Positions 1 to 8,068 of a stretch of 64,000 bases of DNA are shown one piece after another (the stretch's first letter is position 1; every line of letters starts with the position of its first letter). A program made the position numbers and the translations under genes. This DNA is from Paludibacter sp. (lineage in GTDB: Bacteria; Bacteroidota; Bacteroidia; Bacteroidales; Paludibacteraceae), in NCBI GenBank assembly GCA_028710415.1, contig JAQTUE010000030.1, forward strand, positions 1 to 64,000, written 5' to 3'. The notes beneath the pieces are model-generated. The model was not told the DNA's origin, made no database searches, and saw only the letters and a list, made by a program, of their open reading frames with translations.

Positions 1-26
1 CTAATTTCCTAAAAATAACACTCCGT

Positions 27-947
27 ATGAAAAGTATTAATTTTGCAGCCATTGACATTGGGTCCAATGCTGTTCGTTTATTGATTAAAAGCATTGTACC
101 GGGTGATCCTTCCGATACGTTTACAAAGGTATTGATGGTGCGCGTGCCGTTACGCTTGGGGCAGGAAGTATTTGTTACCGGTAAGATCAGTGCAGATAAG
201 GAAAAACAGCTTATCAGGCTGATGAAAGCCTTTAAACATTTGATTAAAATTTACGGCATTACCGATTACCGTGCCTGTGCCACTGCCGCCATGCGTGAAG
301 CAAAAAATTCAAATGCACTTGTGAAGGAGATTCGTAAGGCTACAGACCTGAAGATTGAAGTGATCGATGGCAAGGAAGAGGCCTCTATTATTTACGAAAG
401 CCATTTTGCAGACCACCTGAACACAGAACTGAACTACATTTATGTGGACGTAGGTGGGGGTAGTACCGAATTAAGCCTGATGGTGAACGGTGACTTACTT
501 GAATCAAAATCGTATGATATCGGTACCGTCAGAATGCTCAATGACAAGGTGAAAGACGTTGAATACGACAGGCTAAACTACGACCTGGCAGAACTGAAAG
601 AAGTCTATAAAGTCACCGACATTATCGGTTCAGGTGGAAATATACTGAAACTGAACACGCTGGCTAAAGTTCGCAAGAACAATAAGCTGTCCGTCCTAAA
701 ACTGGAAGAGCTGAATGATACGTTGAAACAGTTCACTATGGATGAATTGATCACCAATTATAAAATGAAACCCGACCGGGCAGACGTAATCACCCATGCG
801 GGCGATATCTACCTCACTGTAGCCAAGGGAGTTGGTGCAAGCCATATTATTGTCCCTACCATTGGTCTGGCTGATGGAATTATCCACATGCTGTATGTGA
901 AATGGAAAGAGAAAAACAAAGTGGAAGAACCTGTATTGTTAATGTAA
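27..947 (+). CDS. ppx: Ppx/GppA-family exopolyphosphatase, short form
   Basis: Predicted to remove phosphate from polyphosphate ends (or the pppGpp 5' phosphate) in the cytoplasm. The actin-like fold motifs are present: DIGSN at residues 10-14, the ATAAMRE segment near 85-90, and the phosphate-binding DVGGGST at 140-146. At 306 aa it holds only the two ASKHA domains and lacks the C-terminal HD-like domain of the ~500-aa E. coli Ppx and GppA. A separate HD protein lies 1.2 kb downstream on the other strand. It converges on the CHAD gene across a shared terminator. Ppx and GppA activities cannot be told apart from sequence. Confidence 0.88.
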   Translation: MKSINFAAIDIGSNAVRLLIKSIVPGDPSDTFTKVLMVRVPLRLGQEVFVTGKISADKEKQLIRLMKAFKHLIKIYGITDYRACATAAMREAKNSNALVKEIRKATDLKIEVIDGKEEASIIYESHFADHLNTELNYIYVDVGGGSTELSLMVNGDLLESKSYDIGTVRMLNDKVKDVEYDRLNYDLAELKEVYKVTDIIGSGGNILKLNTLAKVRKNNKLSVLKLEELNDTLKQFTMDELITNYKMKPDRADVITHAGDIYLTVAKGVGASHIIVPTIGLADGIIHMLYVKWKEKNKVEEPVLLM

Positions 948-968
948 AATACATTTTAATGTAAAAGA

Positions 969-1003
969 TAAAGGCTGACGTAATTTTAATATGTCAGCCT
1001 TTA
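969..1003. terminator. Bidirectional terminator between ppx and the CHAD gene
   Basis: Perfect 11-bp stem TAAAGGCTGAC / GTCAGCCTTTA with a 13-nt loop, sitting between convergent genes and flanked by A/T-rich DNA on both sides. Confidence 0.85.
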
Positions 1004-1049
1004 TTATAAACTAAGAAACCACTTCCTGATAAACTGAATCATTACTTAT

Positions 1050-2141
1050 TCACTCCAAATGTTCTGTATCAACAGGTATAGACCTATCAATGGATCTTTT
1101 CCTGCTTGATTTTGACTTATTTACTTTTAAAGGATCTATATTGTTTTCTTCATTCGCCTTATCTTTTACCAAAACTAGTTTATCTTCATTACCAACAATT
1201 TCAGTATCAACTATTTCATTTGGTTCATTATTTTTATCCTCTTTACCGGCCTTTATAACTAATGAATCAAGAATACTACCAAGCTGATCTTTCCTTGAGC
1301 TTTCAGCATCAACTGCAACATCTGTTTTAACCTCAATCAACCCTGATTTATCAATGATATTGAGTGTTTCATCTGAGTTTCCTACTTCCCGATTCAATAT
1401 AAGCACATCCTTGCAAACTGCAATAAACAATTCTATCTGGTTATCAAAATTTACAATCAGTGTATCCTGATCATGTTCAAACTGATCAATCATTTCTACT
1501 TCGTCCAGGCTTCTTTTCTTGCAGTACTTTTTTATTCCGTCGATTAATACTTCGTAGTCCTGAATTTCACCCAGTTTATCCTGATAAATTTTAAGCAGTT
1601 CTAGTTTTGACTCTTCAATATCTACAATATACGAAAGCACTTCCACTTTATACCTGAATTTTTTAAATTCGATCCTGATTTTATGTACATCCTCAGCATC
1701 ATCAATACTCCTCGATTGTACTCTTTCAATAAGCTTGTTGAGTGATTTTTCTGTCTTAAGAAAAAACTTAGTCTTTTTAAGAGTCGAAGTCTTCTTAATG
1801 GTTGGAAATTCAAGATCTTTCTTTTTGCAGAATCTGCGTACCTTTTCCTTAAGCTCTGATTCCACTTGTTTTAAAAAAGTAAGATATTCCATTATTTCAG
1901 GAGTCTGATCAATACTTTCCAGTTTAAGTAGCTGAACCTGAACATCCCGCAGTTTGCCAAATAACTTAAATGCCTTTTCTCCATTTTTTACTTTCGATGG
2001 ATTTATCTTAAAGGCAGTCAGAATTGGGAAAATACGTCTAAGAATGACCCTTTTGTCATGAATTTCATTTTCAGAAGAATCCGATTCTATTTTCTGGTAT
2101 TTCTTAATCTGTAAATTATAGTTTTTGATAATTGTATTCAT
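1050..2141 (-). CDS. CHAD domain protein
   Basis: CHAD (conserved histidine alpha-helical domain) proteins bind inorganic polyphosphate through conserved His, Lys and Arg on long helices. Residues 1-250 are helical and rich in Lys and Glu, with the typical HDKRVILRR and EDVHKIRIEFKKFRYKVE blocks near residues 28 and 150. The last ~100 residues form a charged, low-complexity Asp/Glu/Lys/Ser extension that is probably disordered and not part of the domain. No CYTH catalytic domain is attached. It follows the HD gene on the same strand after ~48 nt, likely co-transcribed, and faces ppx, which fits a polyphosphate role. The exact cellular function is not known to me. Confidence 0.8.
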   Translation of the reverse strand: MNTIIKNYNLQIKKYQKIESDSSENEIHDKRVILRRIFPILTAFKINPSKVKNGEKAFKLFGKLRDVQVQLLKLESIDQTPEIMEYLTFLKQVESELKEKVRRFCKKKDLEFPTIKKTSTLKKTKFFLKTEKSLNKLIERVQSRSIDDAEDVHKIRIEFKKFRYKVEVLSYIVDIEESKLELLKIYQDKLGEIQDYEVLIDGIKKYCKKRSLDEVEMIDQFEHDQDTLIVNFDNQIELFIAVCKDVLILNREVGNSDETLNIIDKSGLIEVKTDVAVDAESSRKDQLGSILDSLVIKAGKEDKNNEPNEIVDTEIVGNEDKLVLVKDKANEENNIDPLKVNKSKSSRKRSIDRSIPVDTEHLE

Positions 2142-2189
2142 AGTTTCATCATTGAATGAAAAGTACTGTACCTGAATCCCAGGTCAATT

Positions 2190-2690
2190 TTAAATGTCAG
2201 CGTCCTTTGGTTCCTTCACTCTTTTAATCTTGATTTTTATTCCTAGATTTTTATAAGCCTTCTTCAATCTTTTACGGTGTTTAATTTCAAATGATGTATT
2301 ATAAAGTGAGTCTTGAAGTAAATCGGCATCCTTCAACAGCTCGCTGTATTTATCATGTTTCGTCTTCTTATCACTGTGATGACTAATGGCGGTTTTTATG
2401 ATTTCAATTTCTGCTTCGGTAAAAAACTCCAGGTCACGTAATAAGTTTTCTGCTTCAATGGCTCCTAATAATGCATGTTCCTTTACATAGCCAACTTTAT
2501 AGGTGTAAATATCATGCAACAATCCAATAATGGTACATATTTCAACATCCAGCCCCCTTTTAATGGCAAGCATGGTACAATTCTGAGCCACACCATACAA
2601 ATGGATATATCCTTCCGGGCGAACATTCACATTTTCCTGATTCAATAAGATCGAATCCATTTCAACCCTCACCAATTCCAATCGGTTCAT
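2190..2690 (-). CDS. HD domain phosphohydrolase-like protein
   Basis: Small (166 aa) HD-superfamily protein expected to coordinate a divalent metal and hydrolyse a phosphoester; the substrate is unknown. Visible metal-site elements are an upstream His (HLYGVAQNC), the LLHDI pair near residue 57, HALLGAIEAE, HHSDKK and a late Asp (LLKDADLLQD). It lies immediately upstream of the CHAD gene in the same direction. Because the nearby Ppx lacks the C-terminal HD domain of classical Ppx/GppA, this may be a separately encoded helper, but that is inference. Confidence 0.72.
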   Translation of the reverse strand: MNRLELVRVEMDSILLNQENVNVRPEGYIHLYGVAQNCTMLAIKRGLDVEICTIIGLLHDIYTYKVGYVKEHALLGAIEAENLLRDLEFFTEAEIEIIKTAISHHSDKKTKHDKYSELLKDADLLQDSLYNTSFEIKHRKRLKKAYKNLGIKIKIKRVKEPKDADI

Positions 2691-3159
2691 AAATTCTTTA
2701 TTTTACTTATTACTAAACACTTAAAACACTTCCTGATTCCTAAAAGTTCAGCCGGTTAAATACGGGAATCCCATTTTACTACAAATAACAAGTTGAATCA
2801 GTTGATACAGTTAATTGTTGATACTCCCCTGGCAGCACTGTTTTATAAAGAATACGGATGATTAAACTTATCAGAATAAACCGGATATAATTAATGAAAC
2901 AAATATAGTAAGAATAACTTTTAAAGAATTGAAAATTAGGAGGGTATTTTGAAATGTAATCAGATTGTAACCTGATTCAGGATGGATAGAATTCTGTTTG
3001 TAATCGCTTTATAACATATGTGACAATACAGGTACAAACAGAAAAAAAAAAGGTACATGTTGAATTACCTGTATATTGTAAATTAAATCCGAAGAACTGA
3101 AACCATAGCTCTCTTATAAATTCTGATTTTTAAAGTTCGGTAATTTATCGGTAGCAGGA
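2691..3159. other. Intergenic region without a recognisable gene
   Basis: 469 bp of A/T-rich DNA upstream of the HD-CHAD pair. I see no convincing reading frame or RNA gene. On the minus strand TATATTTG at 2900-2907 matches the -7 consensus TAnnTTTG and could drive the HD gene, without a clear -33 element. Confidence 0.5.
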
Positions 3160-3966
3160 TTATCTTAGTTTCCTTAAGTATTGAACCAGGAATAATGTGC
3201 TGACTAATGTGATAATTCCGAATATGGCAGTTAAATTGTAATCTGCATCCAAACCTCTCGATTTCATTACAAAAACCATAGCAGCAATGGCAACAGCCAT
3301 GAATATACAGAATATCAACATAGTAGGTGCCATCAGGAATCCAACATTTTTCTTTTTAATCAATGCTATTCCGGTAAGTATCAATGCAGGCAAGCATATC
3401 GCTATGTCCAGTACATGTACCGGATTAATCAACAAACCACTTTCTGTAATACTTTTTGGAGTAGTATTGCTTATTATAGCAGGTATTATCTCTGAAAGCC
3501 AAATGAAATAAAATAAAACGGCTATTACAATTAAAAAGATCCCTGTTGATGTAGTTGAAATCCTTTCAGTAAACCACTGGGATACATGCTCTTTGTTGGA
3601 AGAGATCAGGAAATATACAAGCGAATAAAATGACAACCCTAAAATCGCACAGTAAGCAATAAACAGATGATTAAAATGTAATCCGAAACTGTAGATTGTA
3701 TACGAATATGCCAGATAAAAAATAGAACCGCTCCAAATCAATAATCCCAATTTGCTTTTTCTATAGGCAAAAATGGCTGCAATAATAAGGATTGGAACAA
3801 CGAAAAATAAATTTACGATATCCTGACCAATGCCCTGGGCTGCATAAATGGCTGTTTCTTTTGCATAGGTACCTACACAAAATATACCTGCATAACTCAC
3901 AAAAGCTGTCAGAATTGCTAATGGTATGGATAGCATTAAGATATTAGCATCATTTCTCTTTTCCAT
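3160..3966 (-). CDS. Polytopic membrane protein of unknown function
   Basis: About 268 aa with roughly eight hydrophobic segments, e.g. ILMLSIPLAILTAF, NLFFVVPILIIAAIF, TGIFLIVIAVLFYFIW and FGIITLVSTLFLVQYL. I do not recognise a characterised family and see no catalytic motif. The ATG at 3966 (MEKRND) is preferred over one 15 codons upstream because it is preceded by an A/G-rich AAGAAGGAAAA stretch. It lies 49 nt downstream of the broken oxidoreductase gene on the same strand, so the two may have formed an operon. Confidence 0.65.
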   Translation of the reverse strand: MEKRNDANILMLSIPLAILTAFVSYAGIFCVGTYAKETAIYAAQGIGQDIVNLFFVVPILIIAAIFAYRKSKLGLLIWSGSIFYLAYSYTIYSFGLHFNHLFIAYCAILGLSFYSLVYFLISSNKEHVSQWFTERISTTSTGIFLIVIAVLFYFIWLSEIIPAIISNTTPKSITESGLLINPVHVLDIAICLPALILTGIALIKKKNVGFLMAPTMLIFCIFMAVAIAAMVFVMKSRGLDADYNLTAIFGIITLVSTLFLVQYLRKLR

Positions 3967-4059
3967 TTTTCCTTCTTTTATAACTGTTTTGTAATCCGGA
4001 TAAAACTGCATTAAAACAGTGAACTCTTATGTCATGATAAAGTTTTATAGAAAAATAGT

Positions 4060-4638
4060 TTATGCTTCCTTTTTACCAAGTTTTTCTGAAAGAAACAACC
4101 AGTTATTTCTCTTTTTATCATCAGATGTTTTAACCGGTCCAAAAGTAGTAATCTTAACCGGTTTTATTCCACAAAATTCTAATATGGATTTTTTCATTGA
4201 ATTATGACCCGGACTTCTATAGATGAATGAATAATACCAGGTTGGAGTATCCATTGTTACAATAAGTCTTGCCGTTTTTCCTTTCAGTAATTTGTCCCAA
4301 AACAAAGAATTATCCCGGTATTTAAAAGCAAACCCGGGAAGAAAAACCCGATCAATCAAACCCTTTAATAAAGCAGGGCATGTACCCCACCAGGTCGGAT
4401 AAACAAAAACAAGATGATCTGCATCTAATATCGCCTGTTGAATTATTGACAAATCAGGTTCTAAATCAGTCCGTTGTCGATACCCATTCATCAATATTGG
4501 ATTGAAATTTAAATCAAACAAATTGACTAATTTGCAGTCTGCACCTGTCATATCTGCTCCTGCTTTATAACTTAATGCTAAAGCCAAACAAAAACTTTCT
4601 TTATCAGGGTGGCCATTTAGTATCTATATTTTCTTCAT
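4060..4638 (-). pseudogene. Flavodoxin-fold NAD(P)H:quinone oxidoreductase interrupted by an early amber codon
   Basis: Reading from the ATG at 4636-4638 gives MKKI, then TAG at 4624-4626, then ILNGHPDKESFCLALALSY in the same frame. The NGHP flavin-binding loop and the rest of the MdaB/YwrO-like family (LVFVYPTWWGTCPALLKGLIDR, FWDKLLKGKTARLI) are otherwise intact. One base change (TAG to TTG or CAG) would restore a full 193-codon frame. Translation from a downstream TTG at 4587 would omit the flavin loop, so that product is unlikely to work. A palindromic operator and -7 element lie upstream, showing it was regulated. It may be a real nonsense mutation, a sequencing error, or suppressed. Confidence 0.75.
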
Positions 4639-4658
4639 ACTCATAAATAGGAATAATT

Positions 4659-4680
4659 TTGTAATCTTAAAAGATTACAA
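4659..4680. promoter_or_regulatory. Perfect palindromic operator
   Basis: Arms TTGTAATCTT and AAGATTACAA separated by 2 nt, immediately downstream of and overlapping the -7 element. A repressor of the HxlR or MarR type, common for quinone reductases, would block transcription here. The regulator is not in the window as far as I can tell. Confidence 0.6.
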
Positions 4681-4685
4681 AGATA
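4678..4685 (-). promoter_or_regulatory. -7 promoter element for the oxidoreductase gene
   Basis: TATCTTTG on the minus strand matches TAnnTTTG, about 40 nt upstream of the ATG. No good -33 TTTG was found at the usual spacing. Confidence 0.55.
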
Positions 4686-4803
4686 CTGACTTCATATTCT
4701 GATGAGGTTACAAGATGCAGGCAATAACTTATATCATTCACACCCCAATATTAGCCATATTCCACTTTCTCAAAATACGATTACAGCTATTCGCATAAAA
4801 CCA

Positions 4804-5415
4804 TTATTTATCTTTGCTCCACAACCGGACACCTAACCGGATAACCGGTGAAAGATCAACATTAGAAATGGAATAATTAACCGTTCCGAAATCAATGCTT
4901 TTGTTACCCCGAAGGTAAACGTGCATTCCGGGTTGAATGTAGAAGTAACGACCTATAAAAAACTGGTAACTCAGACCTAATCCGGTATCTGTGGAATGTA
5001 TATCCTTACGGATCCCGGTGCTTTTCTGTTCAATCCCGAAAGTGTGAGATTCTAAATAGGTATATAGTTCCAGGTTTCTCCAGATATTATATCCAAGAAA
5101 CACTCCAGGCGAAGTCTTATAGTATCTTTTGAAGCCGGCAGAAGAATTATTTACACCTGCTGTTTCTGCATCGTAAGTTCCGCCATTGATAACACTCAGG
5201 CGTACCCTGAATCGCTCATACCGGTAACCTACTGCAAAGTGGTAGCCACCAGTCAGAAACATCGGCACCAGACTCTCCACCTCTATGGCTGATTTTACTT
5301 CATAACTTTTTAAATGAGAGTTTACAACAGATTTCACGTGCAAGGAGTCACTTTGACTATACATACTTAGAGATGTAATTGTCAGACAAACAATAAATAA
5401 GATTTTCTTTTTCAT
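4804..5415 (-). CDS. Small outer-membrane beta-barrel-like protein
   Basis: About 203 aa. A signal peptide (MKKKILFIVCLTITSLSMYSQ) precedes a chain rich in alternating aromatic strands such as FAVGYRYERFRVRLSVI, VFLGYNIWRNLELYTYLE and FFIGRYFYIQPGMHVYL, ending VIRLGVRLW. This resembles OmpW- or porin-like Bacteroidota barrels, with no specific family recognised. The start at 5415 is preferred to one ten codons upstream because it begins the signal peptide. It lies 86 nt downstream of the Crp/Fnr gene, so co-expression is likely. Confidence 0.6.
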   Translation of the reverse strand: MKKKILFIVCLTITSLSMYSQSDSLHVKSVVNSHLKSYEVKSAIEVESLVPMFLTGGYHFAVGYRYERFRVRLSVINGGTYDAETAGVNNSSAGFKRYYKTSPGVFLGYNIWRNLELYTYLESHTFGIEQKSTGIRKDIHSTDTGLGLSYQFFIGRYFYIQPGMHVYLRGNKSIDFGTVNYSISNVDLSPVIRLGVRLWSKDK

Positions 5416-5501
5416 ACTGATAAACTTTGATTTTTTATGATGCAAAGTTCGGCAATGAGAAAGTGAATCTTCTCCACATTTGTTACCAAATTATATGAAA
5501 G

Positions 5502-6074
5502 TTATTTTTTATTTCTGATCCTGCTAAGTGATTTTGGAGCTATTCCAAGGTAATTGGCAATATGATACAGTGGAAGACGCTGAAACGCCCGGGGAGATTG
5601 CGCTACAAGTTTCTGATAGCGTTCTTCAGCTGAGAGAATCTGCAAATCAATGCTTAGTTGTACTAATTTCACATAAGCATGTTCAATCAGTAAGCGACCA
5701 ACCCGTTCCATGGCAGGCACTTTATGAAATAACTCTTCAAGTTCATTTTGATAGATGCATGCAACCCGGGTATCTTCAAATGCTTTTATATTCAGATGTG
5801 AAGGCGTTCGACTTATTCTGCTCCGGTTATCGGTCACCCATTCTTGTTCAAAAGCAAAATCAGTAGTAATTTCGTCTCCTTTTTCAGTCAGTTGATAATA
5901 AATCACGCTCCCTGAAAGCATAAAAGCTATAAAACTACAGACCTCATCTTGTTTTAATAAATTCTCTCCTTTTGAATAGGTTTTGAAATGCAAGTACGAT
6001 GACACAATCACCCACTCTTCATTGGTAAGAGGGACGAATTTATTGAATGACTGCTTTAATAGTTCTGATTTCAT
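5502..6074 (-). CDS. Crp/Fnr-family transcriptional regulator
   Basis: 190 aa with an N-terminal cyclic-nucleotide-binding-like jelly roll (YSKGENLLKQDEVCSFIAFMLSGSVIYY, residues ~33-60) and a C-terminal winged helix (LPLYHIANYLGIAPKSLSRI). It lacks the Fnr Cys cluster and a recognisable cAMP pocket, so the ligand is unknown. This small Crp class is abundant in Bacteroidota and often controls an adjacent gene. The next gene on the strand encodes a small outer-membrane barrel. Confidence 0.85.
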   Translation of the reverse strand: MKSELLKQSFNKFVPLTNEEWVIVSSYLHFKTYSKGENLLKQDEVCSFIAFMLSGSVIYYQLTEKGDEITTDFAFEQEWVTDNRSRISRTPSHLNIKAFEDTRVACIYQNELEELFHKVPAMERVGRLLIEHAYVKLVQLSIDLQILSAEERYQKLVAQSPRAFQRLPLYHIANYLGIAPKSLSRIRNKK

Positions 6075-6144
6075 AAGATTAAAGAATCCATTTATAAAAA
6101 CATTGGTTTTCTCTGGTACTTAATTTATAAAATTAACTTCCAAC

Positions 6145-6152
6145 CAAAGATA
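6145..6152 (-). promoter_or_regulatory. -7 element upstream of the Crp/Fnr gene
   Basis: TATCTTTG on the minus strand, 71 nt upstream of the ATG at 6074; it fits TAnnTTTG. Confidence 0.5.
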
Positions 6153-6435
6153 ACAATTCTTTTTAAATGAATGAATTTTAGTTGAAGCAGATTTATTTTA
6201 AACATCCATAGGAGTCATTTTTATTAGATTCAAAAAAGAGTCTTTTAACTGTTCTGTCTGTCTATGAATTAAATAATAAAATCGACAAGAAAAATCAAAA
6301 CAGGAACTTTGGTAAGTTTAATGATATTGATTTGTATTCAAAACATATTTGAAACAACGTAACTATACTTTTGTATCATTGATTCTACAGTCAATCAATA
6401 TTTAATTTTTATTCGTCACTTTAAAAACAAACAAT
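6153..6435. other. A/T-rich intergenic region
   Basis: No gene seen. The plus strand carries TACTTTTG at 6366-6373, a good -7 element pointing at the small reading frame at 6436. Confidence 0.45.
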
Positions 6436-6543
6436 ATGAAAGCATTAAAAATTGCGTCTTTCTTTGAAACAGTTGTAATACTTTTTTCAAGTAATATGAT
6501 TATTTTAAATGTAATATTACTTATTTTGAGAAAAGGGGCATAA
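6436..6543 (+). CDS. Possible 35-residue hydrophobic small protein
   Basis: ATG at 6436 opens a short frame starting MKALKIASFFE, with one hydrophobic stretch (VVILFSS...MIILNVILLIL) and a basic tail RKGA. The A-rich leader AAAAACAAACAAT and a TACTTTTG -7 element 62 nt upstream make expression plausible. It could be a small membrane protein or chance. I recognise no family. Confidence 0.3.
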   Translation: MKALKIASFFETVVILFSSNMIILNVILLILRKGA

Positions 6544-6677
6544 GCTTTTTTAGGACAGGTTAAGCTGCCTGAAACGATAACCTGATTCCTTTTCATCTGA
6601 AATGATGTGTAAAATCTCATATCAGTATGAAATTTCACGAAATCAGGGATACTTGCTTCTTATGGATGTGCCTTAGG

Positions 6678-7592
6678 TTATTTGAAAGTATAGGTAGCCC
6701 CTACTTGCAGGATAAAACGGTTTGAAATAGCTTCCTTTACAACTGCACCCGTTGAGGAAAGAATGGTGGCTGCATTCACCGGAATGGCATAGGTAGGCAC
6801 CAGGTCGAACTTCAGGTTCTGAAAAGTATAGGCAATGGGGATACTGAGTTCATAATCCAGGACTTTATATGCGGATGCCGCTGCAACAGTATACGTTGCT
6901 GCAACAGTACCTGCCGTTGTAGTGGTGGTAGTCATTCCCGATTTGCCTTTTGCTGCTGTCGATCCTTTTCCATGACCCTTGTTGCCGGACAAATGGGACT
7001 TTCCCGCTTTCAGGTACTGGTTGTAATAGTTTTGGGTGCCTGCAAAAAGCTTGATCACCGGTTCCACTGCAAACTTCCCAAACTCGAATGATTTGGTAAT
7101 TCCTATTTCTGTAATAACATCAACTTTTTCATTAAAACCCAACCCGGCCGAAGCATTCAATGTCACGATATCAAAATCGTAGGCAAAGTTGGAACCCACT
7201 CCAAGGTCAGTCATCGAATTCAGCGAGATACTGTTCATATCAAAAAAATATTTCTCAACGGATAACCCGCCACTAAATTTCGAGCCAATCTTAAAGTCAT
7301 ATCCACCTTCCAGGGCAATGGCATCTATTTTATTTAATCCCGCATCCAGCTGATAGGCCAACGAAGCACCGATATGCAATCCCGATTTATGGGCATAGCC
7401 AATGGAAGGAACCAGGTACATGATATTGGCAGAGTCAATACGCCCCAGATACACATTGTTCGACAGATATTTCAACCCAACCACAAAGCTGGACTTTTTT
7501 ACAGCTATGGTATCCGTATCCTGAGCAGAAACCTGAATGACAAGAAAAAAACTAATAACTGACACGAACAGGAGGCGTAAATAACTTTTCAT
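6678..7592 (-). CDS. Outer-membrane beta-barrel protein with low-complexity insert
   Basis: 304 aa. A signal peptide ends at VSAQ near residue 23. Amphipathic strands follow (SFVVGLKYLSNNVYLG, GLHIGASLAYQLD, FAVEPVIKLFAGTQNYY), and the chain ends in FILQVGATYTFK, an aromatic-terminated last strand typical of outer-membrane barrels. Residues ~200-240 interrupt the barrel with a Gly/His/Lys/Ser stretch and six consecutive Thr, probably a surface loop. I recognise no family. It stands alone on its strand. Confidence 0.62.
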   Translation of the reverse strand: MKSYLRLLFVSVISFFLVIQVSAQDTDTIAVKKSSFVVGLKYLSNNVYLGRIDSANIMYLVPSIGYAHKSGLHIGASLAYQLDAGLNKIDAIALEGGYDFKIGSKFSGGLSVEKYFFDMNSISLNSMTDLGVGSNFAYDFDIVTLNASAGLGFNEKVDVITEIGITKSFEFGKFAVEPVIKLFAGTQNYYNQYLKAGKSHLSGNKGHGKGSTAAKGKSGMTTTTTTAGTVAATYTVAAASAYKVLDYELSIPIAYTFQNLKFDLVPTYAIPVNAATILSSTGAVVKEAISNRFILQVGATYTFK

Positions 7593-7749
7593 GAGAAGGG
7601 TATTAAGTGTTAATGCTAATTCTTTATAAACTAAAACTTTATAACGAATGTAATATTACGACTTTAAAAGCATAGACGAATGATATTTTATGTTTGTTTA
7701 TGAAAATATCTAAAATCAGAGACATTATATACCCAGAATCCATAATTGG

Positions 7750-7869
7750 TCAGGCAGGATTATCTTTATGTTCTTTCTGTAATTCAAGATCAATCATTAT
7801 TTTCACGTAATCCTGCAAGTACTTGTCTTTGAATTTAAGCCAATCCTGCCTGAAATCAGAGTTGTCCAT
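7750..7869 (-). CDS. Possible 39-residue small protein
   Basis: Frame from ATG at 7869 begins MDNSDFRQDWLKFKDKYLQD and ends KEHKDNPA. It is strongly charged, helical in pattern and protein-like in composition. It lies downstream of the glycosyltransferase on the same strand, after a hairpin-containing gap. No family recognised. Confidence 0.4.
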   Translation of the reverse strand: MDNSDFRQDWLKFKDKYLQDYVKIMIDLELQKEHKDNPA

Positions 7870-7933
7870 AATTAATAAATCAATTTTCTACTCTACCCTT
7901 ATGAATTAAAACCATTGTAATCTCAATCGAATT

Positions 7934-8068
7934 ATGGCATACAAAAGGCATTCCGAAAAGGATGAAAAATCTGGAGTCGAGCAAATCATCGCAATGAAAG
8001 CTGCCTTTCAAGGAGACAGCTTTCGCAAACAAGAGAAGAGAATACAAACAAATAAACATGTTACATAG
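7934..8068 (+). CDS. Possible 44-residue small protein
   Basis: Plus-strand frame starting MAYKRHSEKDEKSG, hydrophilic and basic, ending in TAG inside the last codons of the opposite-strand glycosyltransferase. There is no clear promoter, and the overlap with a terminator-like hairpin weakens the case. Confidence 0.22.
   Translation: MAYKRHSEKDEKSGVEQIIAMKAAFQGDSFRKQEKRIQTNKHVT
7998..8025 (-). terminator. Hairpin downstream of the glycosyltransferase
   Basis: Outer arms AAAGCTG / CAGCTTT enclose an inner CCTT-TC-AAGG stem with a 3-nt bulge, about 40 nt after the stop codon. There is no long U tract, so its termination strength is uncertain. Confidence 0.4.

Noticed and set aside
6402..6638. 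A 78-codon minus-strand frame
   Set aside because: Lacks a promoter or family resemblance, overlaps the plus-strand candidate small protein, and has a composition typical of random A/T-rich DNA.
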